Part shown: one piece after another, positions 52,170 to 60,514 of the stretch
Position numbering within the stretch: the first letter of the stretch is position 1
Layout of the letters: each line of letters starts with the position of its first letter
Assembly: GCF_014205845.1 (NCBI RefSeq)
Contig: NZ_JACHCR010000027.1
Coordinates: forward strand, 1 to 64,000
Length of the DNA: 64,000 nt
Direction: 5' to 3'
Source of the DNA: Mucilaginibacter cryoferens
GTDB lineage: Bacteria; Bacteroidota; Bacteroidia; Sphingobacteriales; Sphingobacteriaceae
Made by a program: the position numbers and the translations under genes
Notes under the pieces: generated by a model
Told to the model about the DNA's origin: nothing
Databases searched by the model: none
What the model saw: the letters and a program-made list of their open reading frames with translations, nothing else

Positions 52170-54113
52170 ATGTTTACTAAACAGTTTACCAGGCTGCTGC
52201 TAACCACAGCGGCCGTATGTGGGCTATACAACCAAAGTTATAGCCAGGATAAAAATATACCTAAGGATTTGTATATCGCCGCCACCATACCCGATTCGTT
52301 GAAGGAGGATGCAAATTCGGTGGTGCGTTATTCAAGTGATGAAGTTGTGGTTAAAGGACCGGGTAAAATGGTGTCAAAACATCATTCTATAGTAACCATT
52401 TTAAACGAAAAAGGAGATGATGAGGCTATTCTTGAAATGGGATATAACAAGAAATATGATTATTACTCTGGTCTCGAAATGCATGTTTATAATGCGCAGG
52501 GGCTGTCTATAAAAAAATACCATAAAAGCGATATGTACGATGGCTCGGCATCAAACGATGAAACTATGGTTACCGACGAGCGTTTTTTGGCCATAAAGCA
52601 TGCCATTGCAGCATATCCCATTACAATTGAGGTGGAGTACGAAGAAAATGTAAGCAGCTTTATTGGTTTGGGGGCATGGTACATTCAGGATAAGGTGGAG
52701 CAATCTGTACAATTGGCATCGTATAAAATTTCATATAACCCGGCCATTGGTTTCCGGTATAAAAATAGTAACTGCTCGATTAAGCCAGAGAAGGGTGCTA
52801 CCGATGGCCTGGAAAGTTACACATGGAACGTTAAAAACATTAAGGCTATTAAAAAAGAAGAACATGTATTAACGTGGAATATATTGCCAAGAGTTTCATT
52901 TGCGGCAAGCTCATTTGATTGTTACGGCTACCCAGGCGACTTTACAACCTGGAAATCATTTGGCAGTTGGATAAAATCGCTGAATGATGACGTTTGCACC
53001 TTAAGCCCCGAACGTATTGCCGAGGTAAAGAAAATGACAGATACCATTAAAACCGATAAAGAGAAAGCCCGCTTTTTGTACAATTATATGCAAAAGAGTA
53101 TGCGCTACGTGGGCATTCAATTAGGTATAGGAGGCTATAAACCATTTGCTGCTACTTTTGTAGATCAAAAAAAGTATGGTGATTGCAAGGCACTTTCAAA
53201 CTATATGAAAGCACTGCTCAAGGCGGTTGATATAAACTCGTGCTATGCCATTATAAGAGCAGGCGTTAATGCAGAACCGGCCGACCTTGCTTTTCCAAAC
53301 AACTCATTTAATCATGCTATTTTATGCATTCCGTTTAAAAACGATACTACCTGGCTGGAATGTACCAGCAGCACTACGGCGTTTGGCAAGCTTGGTCCGT
53401 TTACAGAAAACCGTAACGCCCTGTTAATTACAGATGAAGGCGGAAAACTGGTGAACACGCCAAAGAGTACCGATGCAGATAACTTATTTAACAGTGAGGT
53501 GCATTTAATACTGGATGCAGATGGTGGCGCAAAAGCGGAGGTAAAAATATTAAGCACTGGTGAGTATCGTAGTTTTTTTGTTGATAAACTGCCAAATTAC
53601 AAAGCCGATGAACAAAAGCAGGATTTGTTGACAAACCTGCACATTAAGCAGCCATCGGTATTTAACTATAACCCGGCCGAAGATAAGAATGGGGTAAAAC
53701 ACGTAAGTCTGCAAATGGAGTATGATAAGTTTTGTGATATAGCAACCGGCGATAAGCAATTTTATAAACCGCAGGCATTTATCTTATGGGATGTTACCGT
53801 GCCTGTTGAAGAAAAGCGAAAAACAAGCTACTATTTTAATTATCCCATGCTAAAATCGTGTGTAACCACAATTGATTTACCTGCCGGTTTTGAGGTAGAA
53901 ACATTGCCAACAAATCAAAACCTGAAATTTAGCTACGGTAACTATGATGTTAAGTACGTTTACGACGCAGTAAAAAATCAAGTGATAAGCACCGCTAAAT
54001 TTAACCTTACAGATTATATAATCCCGGCAGCTAAATACACCGAAATGCAGGTTTATATGGATGCTGTTGCCAAAGCGCAAAATAAAAAACTGGTGATCCG
54101 TCGCAAAGCGTAA
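52170..54113 (+). CDS. Secreted DUF3857/transglutaminase-like protein, catalytic paralogue
   Basis: A 647-residue exported protein with a signal peptide (FTRLLLTTAAVCGLYNQSYSQ without its first residues). A DUF3857 domain occupies about 50 to 240 and a transglutaminase core about 290 to 410. Here the cysteine is present, C339 in KYGDCKALS, and the histidine H382 in FNHAIL; the third position is E397 in WLECTSS rather than the usual aspartate. It may therefore be an active protease or transglutaminase. It is diverged from its neighbours and follows six bases after paralogue 2, so all three may be one operon. Confidence 0.9.
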   Translation: MFTKQFTRLLLTTAAVCGLYNQSYSQDKNIPKDLYIAATIPDSLKEDANSVVRYSSDEVVVKGPGKMVSKHHSIVTILNEKGDDEAILEMGYNKKYDYYSGLEMHVYNAQGLSIKKYHKSDMYDGSASNDETMVTDERFLAIKHAIAAYPITIEVEYEENVSSFIGLGAWYIQDKVEQSVQLASYKISYNPAIGFRYKNSNCSIKPEKGATDGLESYTWNVKNIKAIKKEEHVLTWNILPRVSFAASSFDCYGYPGDFTTWKSFGSWIKSLNDDVCTLSPERIAEVKKMTDTIKTDKEKARFLYNYMQKSMRYVGIQLGIGGYKPFAATFVDQKKYGDCKALSNYMKALLKAVDINSCYAIIRAGVNAEPADLAFPNNSFNHAILCIPFKNDTTWLECTSSTTAFGKLGPFTENRNALLITDEGGKLVNTPKSTDADNLFNSEVHLILDADGGAKAEVKILSTGEYRSFFVDKLPNYKADEQKQDLLTNLHIKQPSVFNYNPAEDKNGVKHVSLQMEYDKFCDIATGDKQFYKPQAFILWDVTVPVEEKRKTSYYFNYPMLKSCVTTIDLPAGFEVETLPTNQNLKFSYGNYDVKYVYDAVKNQVISTAKFNLTDYIIPAAKYTEMQVYMDAVAKAQNKKLVIRRKA

Positions 54114-54124
54114 ATTTGCGCCCG

Positions 54125-54763
54125 ATGATATTCAGGCTTGATGAACGTATACTATTTCCTGAGCCCGATCTGGCAGAACCAGACGGGCTTTTGGCTGTAG
54201 GCGGAGATCTGTCGACCCAACGACTGCTCCTCGCCTACCAAAATGGGATCTTTCCCTGGTATAGCGATGATAGCCCTATTTTGTGGTACGCCCCTCACGA
54301 GCGTTTTGTGTTGTATCCGCAGGAGTTGAAGATCTCCAAATCAATGAAGCAGGTGCTGCGGTCTGATAAATTTAAGATAACTACCAATACCTGCTTTGCC
54401 GATGTGATAAGAGCCTGCTCAGCCGCCCCGCGCGAAGGACAGGACGGCACCTGGATAACCGATGACATGCAGGAAGCCTACATTAAATTGCATAACGAAG
54501 GCCACGCGCATTCTGTTGAGGTATGGGAGGCCGGCGAGTTGGCAGGCGGCTTGTATGGCATATGGGTTGGCGCGGTTTTTTGCGGCGAAAGCATGTTTAG
54601 CCGGGTTAGCAATGCGTCAAAAGCGGCGTTGATATATCTTTGCCAAACTAACCGCTTTCAATTGATAGACTGCCAGGTACATACAGATCACCTCCAGTCT
54701 ATGGGCGCACGGATGATATCCCGGGAGCAATATATAGCCGTTTTGCACAATAGTTTGCTTTGA
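54125..54763 (+). CDS. aat: Leucyl/phenylalanyl-tRNA--protein transferase
   Basis: Adds leucine or phenylalanine to N-terminal Arg/Lys of proteins, marking them for ClpS/ClpAP. It has 212 residues. Signatures are FPEPDLAEPDGLLAVGGDLS, NGIFPWYSDDSPILWYAPH and AGELAGGLYGIWVGAVFCGE, followed by ESMFSR and DCQVHTDHLQSMGA. A TTG at 54116 was rejected for the ATG at 54125. It lies 11 bases after the DUF3857 gene, but the functional link is not evident. ruvC follows after 19 bases. Confidence 0.96.
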   Translation: MIFRLDERILFPEPDLAEPDGLLAVGGDLSTQRLLLAYQNGIFPWYSDDSPILWYAPHERFVLYPQELKISKSMKQVLRSDKFKITTNTCFADVIRACSAAPREGQDGTWITDDMQEAYIKLHNEGHAHSVEVWEAGELAGGLYGIWVGAVFCGESMFSRVSNASKAALIYLCQTNRFQLIDCQVHTDHLQSMGARMISREQYIAVLHNSLL

Positions 54764-54782
54764 TTGCCTACCTTTGGAGGCT

Positions 54783-55376
54783 ATGCAGCAGGCCAACACA
54801 AAAGAGCGGATCATTTTAGGGATTGACCCAGGTACAGCTGTTATGGGCTATGGTCTGGTTAAAGAAACCGGCCCCAAAATAGAGCTCATAGCCCTCGGCG
54901 TAGTAAAAATGGAAAAGCTGGACGACCACATGCTGAAACTCCAGCGCATCTTCGAAAAAACAGTTGCCCTTATTGATAACTACCACCCGGATTGCCTGGC
55001 TATTGAAGCCCCTTTTTATGGCAAAAACATCCAGGTAATGCTAAAGCTTGGCCGGGCGCAGGGTGTTGCCATAGCCGCGGCGCTATCGCGCAATTTAGAT
55101 ATCACAGAATACGCTCCCCGTAAAATAAAACAATCTATAACCGGTAACGGAAATGCCACCAAAGAGCAGGTTGCCGCCATGTTGCAAAGCTTGCTGAAGT
55201 TTAAAGAAACGCCGGATTTTTTAGATGCTACTGATGGATTGGCCGTAGCTGTTTGCCATTCGTTTCAACGAATGAGTACAAGTACTGGCAGTAGCAGTAA
55301 ATCTGGTGGAGGGAGTAAAAAATCCTACTCGGGATGGGATACCTTTGTAAAGGATAACGCGAAGAGGGTGGTTTGA
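54783..55376 (+). CDS. ruvC: Crossover junction endodeoxyribonuclease RuvC
   Basis: Holliday junction resolvase, 197 residues. Acidic catalytic residues are D15 in LGIDPGTAVMGYG, the glutamate in LAIEAPFYGKN and an aspartate in DATDGLAVAVCH. The C-terminal 30 residues (STGSSSKSGGGSKKSYSG and on) are a Ser/Gly/Lys-rich tail beyond the usual fold. The ATG has GGAGG just upstream; TACCTTTG at 54769, which fits a -7 element, ends only six bases before the ATG, so a leaderless transcript is possible. Not adjacent to ruvA or ruvB. Confidence 0.95.
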   Translation: MQQANTKERIILGIDPGTAVMGYGLVKETGPKIELIALGVVKMEKLDDHMLKLQRIFEKTVALIDNYHPDCLAIEAPFYGKNIQVMLKLGRAQGVAIAAALSRNLDITEYAPRKIKQSITGNGNATKEQVAAMLQSLLKFKETPDFLDATDGLAVAVCHSFQRMSTSTGSSSKSGGGSKKSYSGWDTFVKDNAKRVV

Positions 55377-55382
55377 TTTTGA

Positions 55383-55466
55383 TTTGCAGATTTCAAATGT
55401 GCAGATGAAAGATACCTGTTTGAGCTAACCTATCTGCACATTTGAAATCTGAAATTTGTACATCTG
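55383..55466. repeat. Stutter palindrome between ruvC and the HIT gene
   Basis: Left arm TGCAGATTTCAAATGTGCAG; right arm CTGCACATTTGAAATCTG then AAATTTGTACATCTG. The word set equals that of 5818, with an identical 20-mer. It ends at the HIT stop codon. Confidence 0.75.
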
Positions 55467-55856
55467 TTAAAATTCCGCTTTTATCTTATCCTTTGTTGCT
55501 GTCAACTCTTCGGGCGTAAAGCTCAGTTTTGGGCGCGAAAAGTTAAGATCATCAACCCTGTTCATGGGTATCAGGTGGATGTGTACATGCAGTACTTCCA
55601 ATCCTATTACGGCAACGCCAACCTTTTTGCAGGGTATCGCTTTTTTAATGGCTGTAGCTACAATTTTGGCGAAGATTTGCAGGCCGGTGTATGTTTCATC
55701 GTCCAGATCGAAAATGTAATCAACTTCCTTTTTTGGTATCACCAGCACATGCCCCTCGGCCAGCGGATTAATATCCAAAAAAGCCAAAAACTCATTACTC
55801 TCCGCCACAACATGTGCCGGGATCTCGCCTGCTATAATTTTCGAAAAGATACTCAT
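55467..55856 (-). CDS. HIT family protein
   Basis: A histidine-triad nucleotide hydrolase or transferase of 129 residues. The triad is in LHVHIHLIPM, and earlier segments IFSKIIAGEIPAHVVAE and FLDINPLAEGHVLVIPKKE are characteristic of Hint-type proteins. It hydrolyses purine nucleoside phosphoramidates in characterised relatives. The ATG at 55856 was chosen over 55874. It follows greA on the minus strand, 92 bases downstream. Confidence 0.93.
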   Translation of the reverse strand: MSIFSKIIAGEIPAHVVAESNEFLAFLDINPLAEGHVLVIPKKEVDYIFDLDDETYTGLQIFAKIVATAIKKAIPCKKVGVAVIGLEVLHVHIHLIPMNRVDDLNFSRPKLSFTPEELTATKDKIKAEF

Positions 55857-55866
55857 GGTAGATTGG

Positions 55867-55948
55867 TTAGTCAATTTGAAAATTTGAGGGTTTGAAAATG
55901 GCTTAACAATTCAGCATTTTCAAATTCTCAAATCTCCAAATTCTCAAA
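55867..55948. repeat. Stutter palindrome between the HIT gene and greA
   Basis: Left words CAATTTGAAAATTTGAGG and TTTGAAAATG; right words CATTTTCAAATTCTC, AAATCTCC and AAATTCTCAAATT. It ends at the greA stop codon. Confidence 0.75.
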
Positions 55949-56422
55949 TTAACGACTTACTTCTAAAATTTCAAATTCAATTTTACCTGCAGGTACGGTG
56001 ATCTCAATTTTTTCGCCAACTTTTTTGCCTAAAAGACCTTTGGCTATAGGCGATGCAACAGATATTTTACCGGTTTTCATATCGGCTTCGGTTTCGGCTA
56101 CCAACTGGTAGCTCATGGTTGCGCCGTTTTTGAGGTTTTTGATCTTTACTATCGATAATGCCAACACCTTTGATGTATCCAGTTTAGATTCATCAAGTAA
56201 ACGGGCATTAGCCAATACTTCCTGCATTTGCGAAATTTTAGCCTCGTGCAGGCCCTGCGCCTCTTTAGCGGCATCGTATTCAGCGTTTTCAGATAGGTCG
56301 CCCTTATCGCGCGCCTCGGCAATTTGCTTTGATATATCCGAGCGTCCGGTTGTTTTTAACCGTTGTAATTCTTCTTTTAATTTCTCTAAACCATCCTTGG
56401 TAAAGTATGATACCTCTGCCAT
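55949..56422 (-). CDS. greA: Transcription elongation factor GreA
   Basis: Rescues stalled RNA polymerase by stimulating transcript cleavage. It has 157 residues. The N-terminal coiled coil has SYFTKDGLEKLKEELQRL and DLSENAEYDAAKEAQ, whose acidic tip (D-L-S-E-N-A-E) is essential in characterised GreA. The C-terminal domain has ISVASPIAKGLLGKKVGEK. Upstream lies a hairpin-like AACCGCCCTCCC region, then a gap. Monocistronic or leading the HIT gene. Confidence 0.96.
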   Translation of the reverse strand: MAEVSYFTKDGLEKLKEELQRLKTTGRSDISKQIAEARDKGDLSENAEYDAAKEAQGLHEAKISQMQEVLANARLLDESKLDTSKVLALSIVKIKNLKNGATMSYQLVAETEADMKTGKISVASPIAKGLLGKKVGEKIEITVPAGKIEFEILEVSR

Positions 56423-56696
56423 AACACGTAAATTAATTATTGTTTATCCTATTGGTTATCCAAAAAAAAACCGCCCTCCCTTTTCTAAGAAGGACGCAAT
56501 GACTATAAAAACAAACAAGACTATATGGGCCATGCCTACATAGTCTTGTTTAGTATTGAACGAAGATAAGTGATTTAAGTTTTAATATGCAAATTTATTT
56601 GGAGGCGGTGAGTAGTTGATTGGGTTAGATTAAGTTGATTAAGTTTTTTGCCCTCTGATAAACTGTTTAACTCAATCAACCACTCTCCCAATAAAC
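56423..56696. other. Gap with stutter palindrome beside the dehydrogenase stop
   Basis: From about 56608 words such as AGTTGATTGGGTTAG and TTAAGTTGATTAAG repeat, then at 56668 to 56707 come TTTAACTCAATCAACC and ATAAACTTAATCAACC. The last word overlaps the end of the 2-hydroxyacid dehydrogenase gene, whose final codons contain the same GTTGATTAAG sequence. A hairpin with ACAAGACTATATGGGC and TACATAGTCTTGT lies near 56515 to 56550. Confidence 0.6.
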
Positions 56697-57626
56697 TTAA
56701 TCAACCAATTTATCCAATTTCTCAGCCATTACTTCGCTTATCTTCCGGTACGAGTCAAATGTCCAGCCGGCAACGTGGGGGCTTAATATAACTTTACCGC
56801 TTTGGCGCAGCTCATCGTACCAGGCCTGCTCGGCCAGGGTCGGAAATTTTTCTACTTCCAGCACATCCAGTCCAGCACCTAATATTTTGCCCTCTTTAAT
56901 GGCCTTCAGCACACTGCTCACTTTGGCGGTTTTGCCGCGGGATGTGTTGATGAAGAAAATTGGCTTTTTAAAATGAAAAAGATACTCGTCGTCAATCAGC
57001 CCGTTAGTTTCGGAGGTAAGGGGTACGTGTACGCTCAGCACATCGCTGTGTTTGATAATTTGCTCCATGCTTACTTCACGGGCATACCTGTCGCTAAAGC
57101 CGGTTTTATATTTATCAAATGCTATCACATCAACCTGGAAGCCCGATAGTTTGCGCGCAAAGCTATGCCCCATGTGGCCATAGCCGATAATGCCCACGGT
57201 TTTGCCTTTAAGCTCGTACCCGCGGTTGCCTTCACGCTCCCATTTACCATTCCTGATCTCGGCATCGCCCCGATTAAAATTGTTCATCAGCGAAAGCAGC
57301 AAGCCTATGGCATGCTCCCCTACCGCGTCGGAATTGCCTTCCGGGGCGTTTATCAGCTTAATGCCTTTTTCGGCAGCGTAGGCCTCGTCAATATTATCCA
57401 TACCGGCACCTGCGCGGGCAATAAATTGCAAGCCGGGTGCCATATCAAAAACCTGTTTGGTGATCAAAAACTTAGAGCGGATAACCAGGCCCGCGTAGTC
57501 GCCGATGATCTGTAGTGCCTCTTCTGTTTTTATGGTTGGCCTGTAATCGCAGGTATAACCTTTGGCCTGGGCCAGCTCCATAAATATGGGATGCACATCA
57601 TCAACAATAAGAATGTTATTTTTCAA
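56697..57626 (-). CDS. D-2-hydroxyacid dehydrogenase (phosphoglycerate dehydrogenase-like)
   Basis: An NAD-dependent D-isomer-specific dehydrogenase of 309 residues. The Rossmann motif is VGIIGYGHMGHSFARKL. Active-site residues are the arginine in INTSRGKTAKV, the glutamate in LDVLEVEKFP and the histidine in ILSPHVAGWT. It resembles short SerA-type enzymes without an ACT domain, but the substrate cannot be fixed. It is monocistronic and divergent from the EcsC-like gene. Confidence 0.9.
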   Translation of the reverse strand: MKNNILIVDDVHPIFMELAQAKGYTCDYRPTIKTEEALQIIGDYAGLVIRSKFLITKQVFDMAPGLQFIARAGAGMDNIDEAYAAEKGIKLINAPEGNSDAVGEHAIGLLLSLMNNFNRGDAEIRNGKWEREGNRGYELKGKTVGIIGYGHMGHSFARKLSGFQVDVIAFDKYKTGFSDRYAREVSMEQIIKHSDVLSVHVPLTSETNGLIDDEYLFHFKKPIFFINTSRGKTAKVSSVLKAIKEGKILGAGLDVLEVEKFPTLAEQAWYDELRQSGKVILSPHVAGWTFDSYRKISEVMAEKLDKLVD

Positions 57627-57819
57627 CTGAACTTAAAATTTTTATGAATCGCAAATTTACTAAACAACCATGATACTTATGTGGTTACTGTTTTATGCTA
57701 CAAACTTATTTACAAAGCACCGACTAACCGACTGCCATATTTGCCCCCGTTATAAACTGGCACGAGAATAGCGTATAATAATACAAGGGCTTAAGCCTGT
57801 TACATTAACCTACAAGGCA

Positions 57820-58374
57820 ATGAGATCAATAAAACAAATAGGTACCGATATAAAACAATATTCAGATCAGCTATCGCACGATGGCTTTAAGCAGGTTTTT
57901 GACCATATAGATCAGTTCAATATTAAAAAAGGGGTTGATAAAATGGGCATTGATAAGTTTGTAAATCAATGTGCAATTATGGCTGCCGGCTCTGGAGCGA
58001 TATCTGGCAGCGGTGGAATTTTAACCATGGTAATAGGCATGCCTGTTGATGTGCTAAACCTGATAACGCAGCAATTTAGGGTAACTATGGCCATTATGTA
58101 CTACAACCGTGGCAGCTACCAGATAGGTTTCGACGAGTTTATAAAACTGGTAGCCATATCATTTAAAATAGAAACCGGCGTTGCCATCACCAAAACCATG
58201 ATGGAGGGCATTGCCGAAAAGATCCTTTTAAATCTGGGCGTGCGCACAGCCGAGAGACTGGTGCCCGTAGTAGGCGCTGTAATTGGCGGCACAACCAATT
58301 ACCTGTTTATTAAACGGATGGCAAGGTCTGTTAAAGAATTGCAGGTGCAACCGGTAATTTTACAGGTAGGGTAA
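57820..58374 (+). CDS. EcsC-like protein
   Basis: A 184-residue protein. GSGAISGSGGILTMVIGMPVD and ERLVPVVGAVIGGTTNY resemble the EcsC family and suggest two short hydrophobic, possibly membrane-associated hairpins. The remainder is amphipathic helix. EcsC function is unknown. A clear terminator follows. The family call is tentative; I rate it above 'hypothetical' because of the VPVVGA(V/I)GG-like pattern. Confidence 0.6.
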   Translation: MRSIKQIGTDIKQYSDQLSHDGFKQVFDHIDQFNIKKGVDKMGIDKFVNQCAIMAAGSGAISGSGGILTMVIGMPVDVLNLITQQFRVTMAIMYYNRGSYQIGFDEFIKLVAISFKIETGVAITKTMMEGIAEKILLNLGVRTAERLVPVVGAVIGGTTNYLFIKRMARSVKELQVQPVILQVG

Positions 58375-58393
58375 TAGGTTTATACCCCATATG

Positions 58394-58432
58394 AAAACAG
58401 CGGTAAGGTTTAATGCTTACCGCTGTTTTTTT
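58394..58432 (+). terminator. Intrinsic terminator after the EcsC-like gene
   Basis: AAAACAGCGGTAAG pairs with CTTACCGCTGTTTT around GTTTAATG, with a T-run following. The convergent DUF4153 gene ends just after it. Confidence 0.88.
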
Positions 58433-58444
58433 GCAAACACAGGT

Positions 58445-60373
58445 TTACCTTCGTTTTATATAGTAAACAATTTTAGTATCGTAGTTACTTATAGGCACTG
58501 TAGGCTTCGCTTTGTTATCTTTAAGGCCCGCTACTCTTATATTTTCTATCTGTATTTTCACCAGGTAGCTTTTGCTTTGCTGTGTGGTGCAAAGCATGTT
58601 GGCGGGTAAGTTATAAGCTATTTCATAGTCATACTCGCTGGGGGCTTTTTTATATTGCGCTATCTTTTTCTGATCTGTTATTAGCCTGTCGGTTATATCT
58701 GTGGTGTTGAATTTTAAGCCCTCTCCATTTATTTTTAGCAAATACGTGTTTGTGCCTGTGCTTATTTGAGTAACTGTTAACCCTTCCTGTTTATCAGTAA
58801 CAAATTTATCAGTAACAGTATCTGATCTCATTGCCGGGCTAAAAGAAAAATCATATCCTTTAATGTCCTTGATATCTGAGTTTGCCTGGAAACCATAGTC
58901 GTTAATAATACTCGGTTCCTCGTTTTCGTTATACCATAATTCGAAAGTACTTAAGCCGAGTTGTTGTTTGGCCCAGTCGAATTTGATGCCCCTTAACTCC
59001 CGCCTATCTGCCAGCCTATCATTATATCTGTTACGGCTTTTTAGTTTTCCTAATGAATCGCTTACCATGGTCAGGTTCTTTTTCAGATAAGGTTGCAAGG
59101 GTTCAAGGTCATAACTGTAAATAAAATAATTAAGTTCATTTACGGCACGGCTACCATCTTTCCGGCTTATTTTTTTACTATCAACGGGTATCAGTTTACC
59201 ATCCTTAAAGGCATTGTGCTTTTCAAAAAACTCAATAAGGATGCGTCGTTGTGAATACATACTTACCGAAAACGCGCTTTGCGGGCCGTAAATGGATAAC
59301 ATTGTTAGCACACATAATGAGATGGGGATAATTTTTATGTTTTGCTTTCTGAATATCAAAAAGTAAACGGATATAAATAAAAGCCAGCAGGCAAGCGCTA
59401 TTAAAAAGTATCGCAATTCTGTAATGCCGTACATAAATACCCGCGCACCTACGGCTACAAACAGCAATCCCAGTAGTGGTATCAGTAAAAAATAGAAGCT
59501 GCGGGCGTAAATTTTAATCCACTTGTTGCCATCGTGCTCACTTATGGGATAAACCAGCAGTAACGATAATACCCCGAACACGGCATAACTTAATATAAGG
59601 TTTGATACCAGGCCTTTTGGCAGGCTCCAATGCGCAACTATCTTTATTTCGTAGGCCAACAAGATGAGTACATAGATTGTAGATAGCGGGATGAGCACAT
59701 ATTGTGTAAATATTTTCAGCGCTTTTGGATAGCTTAAGTCTTTGTTAAGTGTGGTGGTATCAACCGGTACTCCTGCCAAAAAGAAAGTGGTGGTAAACAT
59801 ACCCACTATCCAAACCCACAATATGGCGTAGGTATCCCACTCAAAATTAAAATTGAATAAAAAGTTAGTAGCACCTATGGCGGCGGCAATACCCAAAAAC
59901 AGCACTACTCCGTAAAGCACGCTGGTTAAAAAACGAAGAAAAAGCGTTTTATTAAACTGCCAAAATCCATTTACCTGCCCTTTGCCCGTAAATGCCGCAA
60001 AAGCCACCAGGAGGTGGAATGAGAGGCAAAGCAGGAAAAAACGAATATAATCGGCCTCGCGGGCTGTAGGGTTTATGATAAAAATGAGTGATGCAGCAAA
60101 AAGTGCAGCTATAACTTTTATAATAGCTTTGTTTTGCTTGCTCATTTCCCGGCTTTGTACAAAAAGTGTTGCCGATAAGCTAAGGAGCAAGCCCAGATTG
60201 GCGGTCATAACCCCGCGCATCAGCCAACCTTCATGTACGCGGTTAAGGTGGCGTAATTCTACCTCAATGGTGCCGGCTATGGTGCCAATTAAAGCAAACA
60301 ATAGTTCGAAAGGATATTGCTTTATGGTAGACACAAAGCCTTCGGCAAGCGTTTTTATGGATGGAAATTTCAT
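58445..60373 (-). CDS. DUF4153 domain-containing membrane protein
   Basis: A 642-residue protein with about ten to twelve transmembrane helices in the first 385 residues (for example FELLFALIGTIAGTIEV and LLIPLLGLLFVAVGARVFMYG), followed by a soluble C-terminal domain of about 250 residues. The N-terminal part matches DUF4153; the TELRYFLIALACWL segment is typical. Function unknown. It is divergent from pdhB across a 141-base gap containing a good promoter for the latter. Confidence 0.85.
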   Translation of the reverse strand: MKFPSIKTLAEGFVSTIKQYPFELLFALIGTIAGTIEVELRHLNRVHEGWLMRGVMTANLGLLLSLSATLFVQSREMSKQNKAIIKVIAALFAASLIFIINPTAREADYIRFFLLCLSFHLLVAFAAFTGKGQVNGFWQFNKTLFLRFLTSVLYGVVLFLGIAAAIGATNFLFNFNFEWDTYAILWVWIVGMFTTTFFLAGVPVDTTTLNKDLSYPKALKIFTQYVLIPLSTIYVLILLAYEIKIVAHWSLPKGLVSNLILSYAVFGVLSLLLVYPISEHDGNKWIKIYARSFYFLLIPLLGLLFVAVGARVFMYGITELRYFLIALACWLLFISVYFLIFRKQNIKIIPISLCVLTMLSIYGPQSAFSVSMYSQRRILIEFFEKHNAFKDGKLIPVDSKKISRKDGSRAVNELNYFIYSYDLEPLQPYLKKNLTMVSDSLGKLKSRNRYNDRLADRRELRGIKFDWAKQQLGLSTFELWYNENEEPSIINDYGFQANSDIKDIKGYDFSFSPAMRSDTVTDKFVTDKQEGLTVTQISTGTNTYLLKINGEGLKFNTTDITDRLITDQKKIAQYKKAPSEYDYEIAYNLPANMLCTTQQSKSYLVKIQIENIRVAGLKDNKAKPTVPISNYDTKIVYYIKRR

Positions 60374-60452
60374 TGTGAGCAGGGTTTATATCAGCAATGT
60401 AGGGCTTTTTGTAAAATATATGTACTAAAAATGCAAACTGCATGGGCTGCAA

Positions 60453-60482
60453 TTGCATTTCACACATTAGTGATTATATTTG
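60453..60482 (+). promoter_or_regulatory. Candidate pdhB promoter
   Basis: TTG at 60453 to 60455, 19 bases, then TATATTTG at 60475 to 60482. Both elements fit the Bacteroidota consensus. The start codon lies 32 bases downstream. Confidence 0.65.
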
Positions 60483-60514
60483 CGGTCGCAAAAAACATCA
60501 TTTTATACAATATA

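Noticed and set aside
60317..60514. N-terminal extension of PdhB
   Set aside because: Reads through a promoter and the antisense start of the DUF4153 gene; E1 beta starts at MREIQF.
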